Source of the DNA: Cyclobacterium salsum
GTDB taxonomy: Bacteria > Bacteroidota > Bacteroidia > Cytophagales > Cyclobacteriaceae
Direction of reading: 5' to 3'
Length of the DNA: 64,000 bases
Assembly: GCF_010119245.1 (NCBI RefSeq)
Contig: NZ_WNKG01000012.1
Location: forward strand, 1 to 64,000
Shown piece by piece: positions 20,504-28,899 of this stretch; within the stretch, counting starts at the first letter, position 1; every line of letters starts with the position of its first letter. A model generated the notes under the pieces. It ran no database searches and was not told the origin of the DNA. It saw only the letters and a program-made list of their open reading frames with translations. The position numbers and the translations under genes were made by a program.

Positions 20504-22819
20504 ATGAATACCAGTCCTTTTCTTCGGTTTTTTAAATCAGGTTTGCCATGGCTCTCGGCCCTGCTACTGCTTAGTGCTGCTTGTAATGTCACCAAATACA
20601 TCCCTGAAGACGAACTGCTATACACCGGAGCAGAGCTAAAAATTGTCCAGGAAACACCAGGTAAAGGTATCGGCTCGGTACAGGAAGAGCTTCAAGGCTT
20701 ACTTCGGCCAAAGCCAAATAGTAAAATATTAGGTCAATATTTGGGACTATGGTCCCACTTCAAAATGCAAAAAGAGCATCCTGGATTCATTAATCGGTTT
20801 ATCTACGATAAAATAGGAGAGGAACCCGTGTACCTGAGTCAGGTTGAACCGGAAAAGACGGAGGAATTAATCCTAAACCGGTTGGACAACAATGGCTTTT
20901 TCTATGCGGAGGCCATTTCTACCTTTCGGCGAAAGGAAAAAAAGGGTGATGTCCGATATGAAGTCCAACTTCCGACTCCCTATGTCCTCAATAGCTACCG
21001 TTATGACAGGGACAGTCTTCCGATTGACACACATCTCAGGGAACTTTTGGAATCCAGCGACATACAGCCTGGGGAGCGATTTGCACTGGATCAGCTGAAA
21101 GCCGAAAGAGAGCGATTAGATACGGAACTTAAGAAAAGAGGTTTTTATAGTTTTAATCCCGATTTTCTACTATTTGAAGCCGATACCAACCAATACGAAA
21201 CCAGGGAATTTGATTTATTCTTACGACTCAAAGAATCGGTCCCCGAGGAAGGGATTCTGCCTTACCAAATCCGTTCCATAAAAGTGTACCCGAACTTTTC
21301 ACTGGATAAATATGGAGAAGAAACCGATACCACGCGGATTGAAGGAATAGCATTTATCCAAAATGACTTGTCTTTCAAACCCGAACTGCTTCGACCCTAC
21401 ATCCTGATAGAAAAGGATGGTTTGTTTAATTCGCAGCAGTCCCGATTGACCAGTAACAGGCTGGCGGGAATCGGTAATTTTCGATTTGTGAATATCCGAT
21501 ACACAAAAGTGGGAGATAGTACGGATGTCCGGAAAGGGTTCCTGGATGCAGAAATTTTCCTTTCTCCGCTGGACAAGCGTTCGGTTAGAGCAGAACTGCA
21601 GGGCGTGTCCAAGTCTAACAACTTTGCCGGGCCCGCACTCCTCTTAAGCTACCGAAACAGAAATCTGTTTTATGGAGGGGAAACATTTAATCTGACGGGC
21701 AAGTTGGCTTACGAGAGTCAGATAGCAGCCGGTGATCGGGATGGCTTAAGCGCATTTGAATTTGGACTTAAGGGAGATTTGATATTTCCCCGTGTAGTAT
21801 TTCCCATTCCCATCAAAGAGCGTTTTGCCTATTCGGTCCCCAAAACCAAGATCAGTCTGGGAACCGAATACCAGGACAGGAGAGGTTTATACCGGCTCAA
21901 TTCCCTGTCAGGAACCTATGGCTACTTCTGGAATGCCAATCGCTTTGTCTACCATGAAATCAATCCAATCAGTTTAAATTTCGTTAATTTATCCAATACA
22001 TCCGGGGAGTTTGAAGAAATCTTGAACAACAATCCCTTTTTAAGACAGAGTTTTGAACAACAATTTATTGCCGGAGTTACTTACAGTTTTGCTTTTAACA
22101 AATTAATGGACAAATACCGAACGCACAGCATTTACTTCGGTGCGAACCTGGATTTGGCTGGCTTTGGCTTACGGTTTGCCAATAATATTTTTAACGGGGC
22201 CAACCCCAATACCTTCCTTGGGTTTACCTATGCGCAGTATAACAAAGGGGATATAGATTTTAGGTATTATTGGCGGTTTACGGAGGAGCGACTACTTGCC
22301 TTGCGACTATTTGGAGGAGTGGGTTTGCCCTACGGCAATTCTGTTTCCCTGCCTTTTGTAAAGCAGTATTTTTCCGGTGGACCAAACAGTATCCGTGCAT
22401 TTCGGATTCGGTCCCTGGGCCCTGGGTCTTTCCGGCCCGATAGTGAATCCACCGCCAATTTTTTTGATCAGGCAGGGGATGTGCGTTTGGAAGGAAATCT
22501 GGAATTTCGGTTTCCTATTATTTCTTACCTCAAGGGAGCGATTTTTATGGATGCAGGAAATGTTTGGTTAGTGAATGAAAACGAAGCTTTACCAGGAGGG
22601 AAAATGGGAAATGACTGGTACAGAGAACTGGGAATTGGTGCCGGGTTGGGGCTTCGGGTGGATATTGAGTTTTTTGTACTTCGGTTTGACCTTGCGACGC
22701 CGCTGCGAAGACCCTACCTTCCGGAAGGCGAGCGTTGGGAAAGGGATTTTCGTTTGGATGAGGGTGACTGGAGAAAAGAAAACCTCATCTTCAATTTTGC
22801 CATTGGTTATCCCTTCTGA
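20504..22819 (+). CDS. TamL-like lipidated BamA/TamA family outer-membrane protein
   Basis: The 771-residue protein starts with a lipoprotein signal peptide with lipobox LSAAC near residue 27. POTRA-like segments follow, then a C-terminal 16-strand Omp85-type barrel (SGGPNSIRAFRIRSLGPGS, and a final strand ending NFAIGYPF with terminal Phe). Bacteroidota have a lipidated TamA variant, TamL, paired with TamB, and the one-base gap after tamB supports that pairing. The ATG at 20504 was chosen because it gives the signal peptide; the longer frame from 20411 overlaps tamB. BamA itself is less likely because of the lipobox and the tamB linkage. Confidence 0.93.
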   Translation: MNTSPFLRFFKSGLPWLSALLLLSAACNVTKYIPEDELLYTGAELKIVQETPGKGIGSVQEELQGLLRPKPNSKILGQYLGLWSHFKMQKEHPGFINRFIYDKIGEEPVYLSQVEPEKTEELILNRLDNNGFFYAEAISTFRRKEKKGDVRYEVQLPTPYVLNSYRYDRDSLPIDTHLRELLESSDIQPGERFALDQLKAERERLDTELKKRGFYSFNPDFLLFEADTNQYETREFDLFLRLKESVPEEGILPYQIRSIKVYPNFSLDKYGEETDTTRIEGIAFIQNDLSFKPELLRPYILIEKDGLFNSQQSRLTSNRLAGIGNFRFVNIRYTKVGDSTDVRKGFLDAEIFLSPLDKRSVRAELQGVSKSNNFAGPALLLSYRNRNLFYGGETFNLTGKLAYESQIAAGDRDGLSAFEFGLKGDLIFPRVVFPIPIKERFAYSVPKTKISLGTEYQDRRGLYRLNSLSGTYGYFWNANRFVYHEINPISLNFVNLSNTSGEFEEILNNNPFLRQSFEQQFIAGVTYSFAFNKLMDKYRTHSIYFGANLDLAGFGLRFANNIFNGANPNTFLGFTYAQYNKGDIDFRYYWRFTEERLLALRLFGGVGLPYGNSVSLPFVKQYFSGGPNSIRAFRIRSLGPGSFRPDSESTANFFDQAGDVRLEGNLEFRFPIISYLKGAIFMDAGNVWLVNENEALPGGKMGNDWYRELGIGAGLGLRVDIEFFVLRFDLATPLRRPYLPEGERWERDFRLDEGDWRKENLIFNFAIGYPF

Positions 22820-22877
22820 TGAATTAATTTCCATTTTAAGGAATAAAATTGCAGTTTTGCAAAAATACTTTCCGCCC

Positions 22878-24125
22878 ATGACCATACGTTTTCAGTCTCT
22901 TAAAATCATTACTGAAAAGGAAATTCTTCCTCCTGCCGATTATATTTTTGATGGTAGAACTTTGAAGAAAGCTACTTCCGGTGTTTCCGGGGAAGGTGAA
23001 ACCAGGATCGACTGTTCGAAGCTTTTGGGCTCCAGGGGATGGACAGATTTAAGATGCTTTTCGGGAGAACCGGGAATGGAATACCGGGAAACACTCGAAA
23101 GCCTCGGCGAAGCACTCATCCAGGGTGGGATGACGCAAGCCGTATTGCTTCCGAATACCCAACCGCCGCTGCAGACAAAAAACGAGGTGGCTTATGTGCA
23201 GAGCAGAACGGCGCATCTCTTTCCGACTTTTCATGTTCAAGCCGGGGTGACCAAAGACCAGATGGGGAATGAATTGACAGAGATGCTGGACCTGAATCAT
23301 TACGGGGTGAGGGTATTTGGCGAAGGGTTGACCGCTTTATCGCATTCGGATCGTATGATGAAAGCCCTGCAGTACCTTCAAAAATTTGACGGGGTTCTTT
23401 TTGATCAAAGTCAGGATCCGATGCTGGCCTTATTTGGACACATGCATGAAGGAGTGGTATCCACGCAGCTTGGGCTGAAGGGTATTCCGGATCTGGCAGA
23501 GGAAGTAGCGGTGCAAAAAAACCTCGAAATACTTCGCTATACCGGGGGCAGGCTTCATTTTCAAACCGTAAGTACCATTGGGGCACTGCAGCAAATCCGT
23601 CGAGCCAAAGAAGAAGGACTGGCAGTGACGGCAGATATTTCTATCTATCAGTTGCTTTTTACGGATGAAGACCTTCTGGATTTTGATACGCAGTTGAAAG
23701 TCATGCCCCCTTTTCGGGGACAGGCCCAGCGCAAGGCACTGGTGGAAGGATTGAAAGACGGTACCCTGGACGCATTGGTTTCTAACCACGTTCCCCATCA
23801 CAACGATGCAAAAAACATGGAATTTGATTTGGCTCCATTTGGTATGTCAGGATTGCCTACCTTTATTCCCGCGTTGGTGAGGCTGGCGGAAGAGTTGGGT
23901 TATCCGCTGCTCGTCAGTAAACTCACCTCCGGCCCCCAAAAAGTATTGGGGCTAAAAGAAGCGGAATGGACCAGTCTCACGGTCTTCGATCCCAATGAGG
24001 CCTGGGTGCTGGATCAGGGAAGCAATGCTTCTTTGGCGGAAAACAGCCCTTTTTGGAGGCAGGCGCTAAAAGGCCGTGTAAAATACCTGATCAATAACAG
24101 TAAAACGATGGGCATCCATGAATAG
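22878..24125 (+). CDS. Dihydroorotase-like amidohydrolase lacking metal ligands
   Basis: The 415-residue protein aligns throughout with class I dihydroorotases: GWTDLRCFSGEPG, MPNTQPP-like LLPNTQPP, MHEGVVSTQLGLKGIP, LTDEDL-like FTDEDLLDFDTQLKVMPPF and EFDLAPFG. The catalytic positions are changed. The HxH of the DxHxHxREPG motif is absent, the HVST histidine is replaced (QTVST), the HH of TPHHLL is YQ, and the catalytic DHAPHH aspartate is asparagine (SNHVPHH). It probably does not hydrolyse dihydroorotate. The ATG at 22878 fits the family N-terminus; it lies 58 bases after tamL and overlaps the next gene by eight bases. A structural or regulatory role is inferred. Confidence 0.88.
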   Translation: MTIRFQSLKIITEKEILPPADYIFDGRTLKKATSGVSGEGETRIDCSKLLGSRGWTDLRCFSGEPGMEYRETLESLGEALIQGGMTQAVLLPNTQPPLQTKNEVAYVQSRTAHLFPTFHVQAGVTKDQMGNELTEMLDLNHYGVRVFGEGLTALSHSDRMMKALQYLQKFDGVLFDQSQDPMLALFGHMHEGVVSTQLGLKGIPDLAEEVAVQKNLEILRYTGGRLHFQTVSTIGALQQIRRAKEEGLAVTADISIYQLLFTDEDLLDFDTQLKVMPPFRGQAQRKALVEGLKDGTLDALVSNHVPHHNDAKNMEFDLAPFGMSGLPTFIPALVRLAEELGYPLLVSKLTSGPQKVLGLKEAEWTSLTVFDPNEAWVLDQGSNASLAENSPFWRQALKGRVKYLINNSKTMGIHE

Positions 24126-24645
24126 GTATTGGAATGCAGCTTATCCCTTTGGTTTTTCCGGTGCGGGTTTGTGCTTGCTGGGGATGCTGGTAATGTACTT
24201 TCTGGACGTAGAGCCCGTAAGCATGAATCTGATCATAGGCTATATTTTCACGCCTATTTTTGTGTTTTTTGCAATCAAAAGCTTTCGGGATAGCTACAAT
24301 CAGGGGGAACTCTTTTTCAGTCAGGGGATGACCGTGGGTTTCTTTGTGTATACATTGATGGCGGTACTTTCCGCATTATACGTATTGATATTCCTGCAGG
24401 TAGAACCGCAAGCATTTGAAACGTTCCGCCAGGTAAACTTGAACCTGATGCTGGATAACCAGGAGGTCTTGAAGGAACAGTTGAACGAAAAAGCCTATAC
24501 CGATACCTATGACAGTATTGCCGATATGAGCAGATGGGATGTGGCGATCAACGATTTTCTTAGAAAAATCTTCCCGGGATTGTTTTTTACCATCATAATT
24601 TCCATAATTTTAAAAAGGTCGAATCAATCAACACAACATTCATAA
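24118..24645 (+). CDS. DUF4199 family membrane protein (first copy)
   Basis: The 175-residue protein has four hydrophobic segments (about residues 10-30, 37-52, 72-95 and 150-167) and resembles DUF4199 proteins of Bacteroidota, including the soluble loop with repeated acidic residues between the third and fourth helices. Function of the family is not established. It overlaps the dihydroorotase-like gene by eight bases and is followed after two bases by a second DUF4199 gene, so the three are probably translated together. Confidence 0.8.
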   Translation: MNRYWNAAYPFGFSGAGLCLLGMLVMYFLDVEPVSMNLIIGYIFTPIFVFFAIKSFRDSYNQGELFFSQGMTVGFFVYTLMAVLSALYVLIFLQVEPQAFETFRQVNLNLMLDNQEVLKEQLNEKAYTDTYDSIADMSRWDVAINDFLRKIFPGLFFTIIISIILKRSNQSTQHS

Positions 24646-24647
24646 TT

Positions 24648-25205
24648 ATGGAGCCACAACCTCAATCATCAAATTCCCCCGCAAAGGCAGCGCTTAAAAC
24701 CGGACTGGTTATTGGTCTGGTCATGCTAACCATTAATTTCATTGTATATTTTCTGGATTACAGCTACCTGGTAGCTGGATGGTACGGTTTTCTGGTATTG
24801 GTCCTGTTTTTTGCTCAGGTAATCTATTTTGGCAAACAGTACCGAAAAGAGATCGGTGGGTTTATGGATTTTAGTACTGCATTTCAATTTTCTTTTGTCA
24901 CGCTCATCGTATCCGGACTGATCACTACCGTAGGTAATATGCTACTGTATTTTGTAATTCACCCCGGACTTCCGGAATTACTGGTAGAGACGCAACTGGA
25001 AAATATGGTCGCCATGTTGGATAGTCTGGGTGCCGGAGATAGCCTATCCGGCGAACAGATCGATGATATGCGCAAAGAAATGGCATCCAATTTCACTTTT
25101 GGGGGTCAAATTAAGGCCTTTGGGATTTCCCTAATCATCTATGCCGTTCTTGCACTGATTCTGGGAGCCATTCTTAAAAAAAGAGACAAATCGACAGACT
25201 TTTAA
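24648..25205 (+). CDS. DUF4199 family membrane protein (second copy)
   Basis: The 185-residue protein has four predicted transmembrane helices, with the family features KTGLVIGLVMLTINF at the first helix, FGKQYRKEIGGFMDFSTAF between helices two and three, and AFGISLIIYAVLALILGAI at the last. It is a diverged paralogue of the preceding gene, with the same topology. The tandem arrangement hints at a heteromer. Six bases separate it from the glycosyltransferase gene downstream. Function unknown. Confidence 0.83.
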   Translation: MEPQPQSSNSPAKAALKTGLVIGLVMLTINFIVYFLDYSYLVAGWYGFLVLVLFFAQVIYFGKQYRKEIGGFMDFSTAFQFSFVTLIVSGLITTVGNMLLYFVIHPGLPELLVETQLENMVAMLDSLGAGDSLSGEQIDDMRKEMASNFTFGGQIKAFGISLIIYAVLALILGAILKKRDKSTDF

Positions 25206-25211
25206 TACCGC

Positions 25212-26174
25212 ATGCCGCAGCTATCTATCCTCATACCCGTTTATAATGAAGAAGAATCCCTTCCCGAACTTCAGGAATGGATCTACGCAGTGATGGGTGC
25301 TTCCCGGCTGGATTTTGAATTGATATACATTGATGACGGATCGAGCGATGAATCCTGGAAAGTGATTCAGGCCTTATCCCAAAAGGACTGCCGCGTTAAA
25401 GCAGTCCGGTTTATTCGCAATTACGGAAAATCGGCTGCTCTGGATGTTGGTTTTTCAAAAGCCGATGGCGAGGTGGTGGTTACCATGGATGCCGATCTTC
25501 AGGATAGCCCCGAGGAAATCCCTGAACTTTATCGCATGATTAAAGAGGAGGGGTATGACCTGGTTAGCGGGTGGAAAAGAAAGCGGTATGACCCGCTGTC
25601 CAAAACCCTGCCCTCCCGGTTTTTTAATGGTGTGACCCGTTTGTTGTCGGGTATTCCCTTACATGATTTTAATTGTGGACTCAAGGCCTATTCCCAACGG
25701 GTAGTCAAAAACATTCACATTTACGGGGAGATGCATCGCTACATTCCGCTGATCGCCAAATGGAATGGGTTTGGGATAATAGGGGAAAAGGAAGTCACGC
25801 ATCGGCCCCGGAAGTACGGATCGACGAAGTTTGGCCTGGAGCGCTTTATCCATGGTTTTCTGGATCTGATTTCGGTTTCCTTTGTCAACCGCTATCGGAA
25901 AAACCCCATGCATTTTTTTGGTGCCTTGGGAACCCTCTCTTTCTTGTCTGGGTTTATCATCACGGTTTGGTTGATCGTTGAAAAAATACACGGATTGCGA
26001 AATGGAATCGCTGTACGTGAAATCACCGACCAGCCCCTCTTTTTTCTGGCACTGGTAGCCCTGATAGTCGGGGTTCAACTATTTCTGACGGGATTTATGG
26101 CTGAGATGATGACCTCCAATACTTCCCGTAAAAGCGACTACAATATTGCCGAGGAAATTATGAAAGGTACCTGA
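25212..26174 (+). CDS. Family 2 glycosyltransferase (DPM1/GtrB-like)
   Basis: The 320-residue protein has an N-terminal GT-A domain (LSILIPVYNEEESLPEL, IDDGSSDES, the DxD motif in TMDADLQD near residue 95, and RKYGSTKFGLERF near residue 205). Two C-terminal transmembrane helices follow (about residues 235-257 and 275-297). This is the layout of polyprenyl-phosphate glycosyltransferases such as GtrB and dolichol-phosphate mannose synthase, which load a sugar onto a lipid carrier at the inner membrane. It shares one base with the next glycosyltransferase. Sugar and acceptor are not determined by sequence. Confidence 0.93.
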   Translation: MPQLSILIPVYNEEESLPELQEWIYAVMGASRLDFELIYIDDGSSDESWKVIQALSQKDCRVKAVRFIRNYGKSAALDVGFSKADGEVVVTMDADLQDSPEEIPELYRMIKEEGYDLVSGWKRKRYDPLSKTLPSRFFNGVTRLLSGIPLHDFNCGLKAYSQRVVKNIHIYGEMHRYIPLIAKWNGFGIIGEKEVTHRPRKYGSTKFGLERFIHGFLDLISVSFVNRYRKNPMHFFGALGTLSFLSGFIITVWLIVEKIHGLRNGIAVREITDQPLFFLALVALIVGVQLFLTGFMAEMMTSNTSRKSDYNIAEEIMKGT

Positions 26175-27127
26175 TGCGCTTTTCAGTCATTATTCCGGTG
26201 TACAACCGCCCCTCCGAGGTCGTGGAACTACTGGAAAGTCTAAGCAGACAAACCTATACCGACTTTGAAGTATTGATTGTGGAGGACGGTTCGGAAATCA
26301 CCTGTGCGGCTGAGGTGGAAGCCTTTAAGCATGGGTTGGATGTGACCTATCATTTTCAATCGAATACCGGACAGGGTTTTGCGCGAAACAAAGGGATGGA
26401 ACTGGCCCGGGGAGCGTATTTCGTTTTTTTTGATTCTGATTGTTTGGTTCCCCCGGACTATCTGAAAATCCTGCATGAGGCGATTCAAAATCGCTCCCTC
26501 GACGCCCATGGAGGCCCCGATGATGCAGATTCAAGTTTTTCTGATTGGCAGAAAGCAATGAATGTCAGCATGACTTCTTTTCTGACTACCGGCGGGATAC
26601 GTGGGAAAATGAAAAATCCGGCAAATTATCAGGCAAGAGGGTACAACATGGGGTTCTCCAGAGAAGTTTACAAAAGGCTTGGGGGCTTTATTCACCCCAA
26701 TATGGCAGAGGACATCGAAATCAGTATGCGGATTAAAAAAGCTGGTTTTCGGCTGGAACTGATTTCAGAAGCCAGTGTTTTTCACCGGCGGAAAAACAGC
26801 CTGAAATCCTTTCTAAGGCAAAGTTACCAGTTTGGCAGAAACAGGGTGTTTATACGCCGCTTTCATCCGGAGGCAGTAAAATGGGTACATTGCTTACCGG
26901 TACTGTTTCTCATCGGGCTGGTAATGCTGCCGGTCGTCGCCTTTCTTTTTCCGACATTGGGTCTGATTTTGGCGGGATTATATGGCTTGTGGACGCTTGC
27001 CGTTTTTGTATCCGCTTTAGAAAGTCTGAAAGTAGGCCTATTGGCGATAGTCACCTCCTACGGACAATTGTTGGGATATGGGATGGGGATCATTCGCGAA
27101 TGCTGGTTCCCGGAAAAAAGAGGCTAA
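26174..27127 (+). CDS. Family 2 glycosyltransferase with C-terminal membrane segments
   Basis: The 317-residue protein begins with the GT2 motif FSVIIPVYNRPSEVVELLES, has a donor-site DSD in FFDSDCLVP near residue 80, the catalytic ED in MAEDIEISMRI near residue 178, and a QSYQFGRNR element near residue 219. Two hydrophobic helices follow near residues 240-280. The ATG overlaps the stop of the upstream glycosyltransferase (TGATG), so the two are translationally coupled. It ends the run of genes that began with tamB. A role in surface polysaccharide or glycolipid synthesis is inferred. Confidence 0.92.
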   Translation: MRFSVIIPVYNRPSEVVELLESLSRQTYTDFEVLIVEDGSEITCAAEVEAFKHGLDVTYHFQSNTGQGFARNKGMELARGAYFVFFDSDCLVPPDYLKILHEAIQNRSLDAHGGPDDADSSFSDWQKAMNVSMTSFLTTGGIRGKMKNPANYQARGYNMGFSREVYKRLGGFIHPNMAEDIEISMRIKKAGFRLELISEASVFHRRKNSLKSFLRQSYQFGRNRVFIRRFHPEAVKWVHCLPVLFLIGLVMLPVVAFLFPTLGLILAGLYGLWTLAVFVSALESLKVGLLAIVTSYGQLLGYGMGIIRECWFPEKRG

Positions 27128-27282
27128 CGCAGTTGTTTTTCTAACAACCACATGGGTTCTGTTCCAAAAAAGGGAAGCTTTCTCAGCGGCTTCCAATCCT
27201 ATGGATTTACCCTTGCTACGAATGATTTCTTACTCAAAAAAAGATGGCTAAAAATTCCCGGCTAAAATAAATCCCTTTTATT

Positions 27283-27312
27283 TTTGATAATGATAGTCCT
27301 TTTCTATATTTG
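27283..27312 (+). promoter_or_regulatory. Bacteroidota-type promoter of the trp operon
   Basis: TTTG at 27283-27286 and TATATTTG at 27305-27312 match the Bacteroidota -33 (TTTG) and -7 (TAnnTTTG) elements with an 18-base spacer. The predicted start of transcription, near 27318, lies only a few bases before the leader peptide ATG. Confidence 0.75.
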
Positions 27313-27321
27313 CCCAACCTT

Positions 27322-27369
27322 ATGAAAAAAACGAATCAAATTTGGTGGTGGGTGTCATACTTCTTTTAG
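27322..27369 (+). CDS. trpL: trp operon leader peptide (MKKTNQIWWWVSYFF)
   Basis: A 15-codon frame with ATG at 27322 and TAG at 27367 encodes three consecutive tryptophan residues (TGG TGG TGG, 27343-27351), followed by further aromatic residues. It lies directly downstream of a good promoter and upstream of a hairpin terminator that precedes trpE. This is the layout of an amino acid leader peptide: a ribosome stalled for lack of charged tRNA-Trp changes folding of the downstream RNA. Three adjacent Trp codons in so short a frame at this position are very unlikely by chance, since Trp is the rarest residue in most proteins. Confidence 0.85.
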   Translation: MKKTNQIWWWVSYFF

Positions 27370-27450
27370 AGGGAGAACAGCTATCCATTGCCCAAATTTG
27401 TTAGTATCAATATAACCAAGGCTTGCTGGACTCCCGGCAGGCCTTTTTTT
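27337..27450 (+). promoter_or_regulatory. trp attenuator: competing hairpins and terminator
   Basis: Strand 1 (27337-27351, containing the Trp codons) pairs with strand 2 (27385-27400) through about fifteen pairs with one bulged C. A second hairpin (27418-27429 with 27434-27445, loop ACTC) has 12 pairs, two of them G-U, and is followed by seven Ts: an intrinsic terminator 19 bases before trpE. An antiterminator between strand 2 and the terminator's left arm is only partly visible (CCA and GC of 27385-27391 with GC and TGG of 27425-27429). When tryptophan is scarce the stalled ribosome should mask strand 1 and let strand 2 oppose the terminator. Confidence 0.8.
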
Positions 27451-27468
27451 ATTTTAAAAACACAGCAT

Positions 27469-28875
27469 ATGAATCCAATCAACATCAAAACCCGGTATAA
27501 AAAGCTGCTGGCGGATACCATCACCCCGGTGAGCATCTACCTGCAGATTCGGGACAGGTATCACAATACCATCCTCCTGGAAAGTTCCGATTACCACGGA
27601 AACGAAAACAGTTATTCCTATATCTGTTGCGAACCCATGGCCTCTTTCTCTCTTAAAAACGGTGAAATCCGGCAATCCCTGCCCAATCAGGATAGCAGCG
27701 TCAGAGAACTCAAACCCGGTGAAAAAATCATGGATGCCCTGCGCCAGTTTTCCAATAACTTCCAGGAGGAAAAATTGGACTTTAAATTTATCACCAATGG
27801 ATTGTTTGGGTATATTCAATACGATGCGGTCAATCATTTCGAGGATATTACGCTACAGAATACTGAGACTTCCGGAATCCCTTTGATCCATTACGCAGTG
27901 TACAAAAACATGATCGTGGTGGATCATTTTAAAAACGAATTGCACATTTTTGAGCATTACCTGGAAGGCGAACCGGGCGAATCGGGAATTTCCAAATTAG
28001 AGATGATTCTTAACAATAAGAACATCCCAAGTTATGATTTTAAATTGGACGGCGAGGAAAGCTCCAATTACACCGATGCGGAATTTTTGGAGATACTGGC
28101 CAAAGGAAGGGATCATTGCTTTCGGGGAGATGTGTTTCAAATCGTTCTTTCCCGTGCTTTTTCTACCGGGTTTAAAGGAGATGAATTTAATGTTTACCGG
28201 GCACTTCGTTCCATCAATCCTTCTCCCTATTTGTTTTATTTTGACTATGGATCCTATAAAGTTTTTGGCAGCAGCCCCGAAGCGCAAATAGTAGTAAAAG
28301 GCAACAAAGCGACCATTTATCCGATTGCGGGCACTTTTAAACGAACGGGTAATGACGAGGCCGATGCCCAACTTGCCATCAAGCTTTACGACGATCCCAA
28401 AGAAAATTCAGAACATGTGATGCTGGTAGATCTTGCAAGAAACGATCTCAGCCGCTCTTCCGAGAAGGTAAACGTGGAGGTTTTTAAGGAAATACAATAT
28501 TATTCGCATGTAATCCATTTGGTATCTAAAGTTACCGGGGAGTTACCGGCAGGTGCTAATCCCCTTCAGTTGGTTGCTGATACGTTTCCAGCCGGAACGC
28601 TTTCGGGAGCACCCAAGTACCGGGCCATGGAATTGATCGATTCCCTGGAAAATAAGGCAAGAAAGTTTTATGGAGGGGCAATCGGATTTCTTGGATTCAA
28701 TGGAGATTTTAACCATGCCATTTTGATTCGCTCCTTTATTTCAGAAAACAATCAGCTACGCTTTCAGGCGGGTGCAGGGGTCGTGGCCAAATCTTCCATT
28801 GAGAGTGAACTCCAGGAAGTGAGTAACAAGCTGGAAGCCTTGCGGGTCGCCTTGAAATCAGCAGAGGCCATTTAA
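27469..28875 (+). CDS. trpE: Anthranilate synthase component I
   Basis: The 468-residue enzyme makes anthranilate from chorismate with ammonia from TrpG, the first committed step to tryptophan. Signatures are IAGTFKRTG, the VDLARNDL metal-site motif, HLVSKVTGEL, FPAGTLSGAPK and RKFYGGAIGF. The N-terminal ILLESSD retains the LLES element linked to feedback inhibition by tryptophan in characterised TrpE. The ATG at 27469 is preferred because the longer frame from 27388 runs through the attenuator terminator. Transcription is predicted to be attenuated. trpG follows after 24 bases. Confidence 0.97.
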   Translation: MNPINIKTRYKKLLADTITPVSIYLQIRDRYHNTILLESSDYHGNENSYSYICCEPMASFSLKNGEIRQSLPNQDSSVRELKPGEKIMDALRQFSNNFQEEKLDFKFITNGLFGYIQYDAVNHFEDITLQNTETSGIPLIHYAVYKNMIVVDHFKNELHIFEHYLEGEPGESGISKLEMILNNKNIPSYDFKLDGEESSNYTDAEFLEILAKGRDHCFRGDVFQIVLSRAFSTGFKGDEFNVYRALRSINPSPYLFYFDYGSYKVFGSSPEAQIVVKGNKATIYPIAGTFKRTGNDEADAQLAIKLYDDPKENSEHVMLVDLARNDLSRSSEKVNVEVFKEIQYYSHVIHLVSKVTGELPAGANPLQLVADTFPAGTLSGAPKYRAMELIDSLENKARKFYGGAIGFLGFNGDFNHAILIRSFISENNQLRFQAGAGVVAKSSIESELQEVSNKLEALRVALKSAEAI

Positions 28876-28899
28876 TTTTTACTTGAAAACAACATACCA

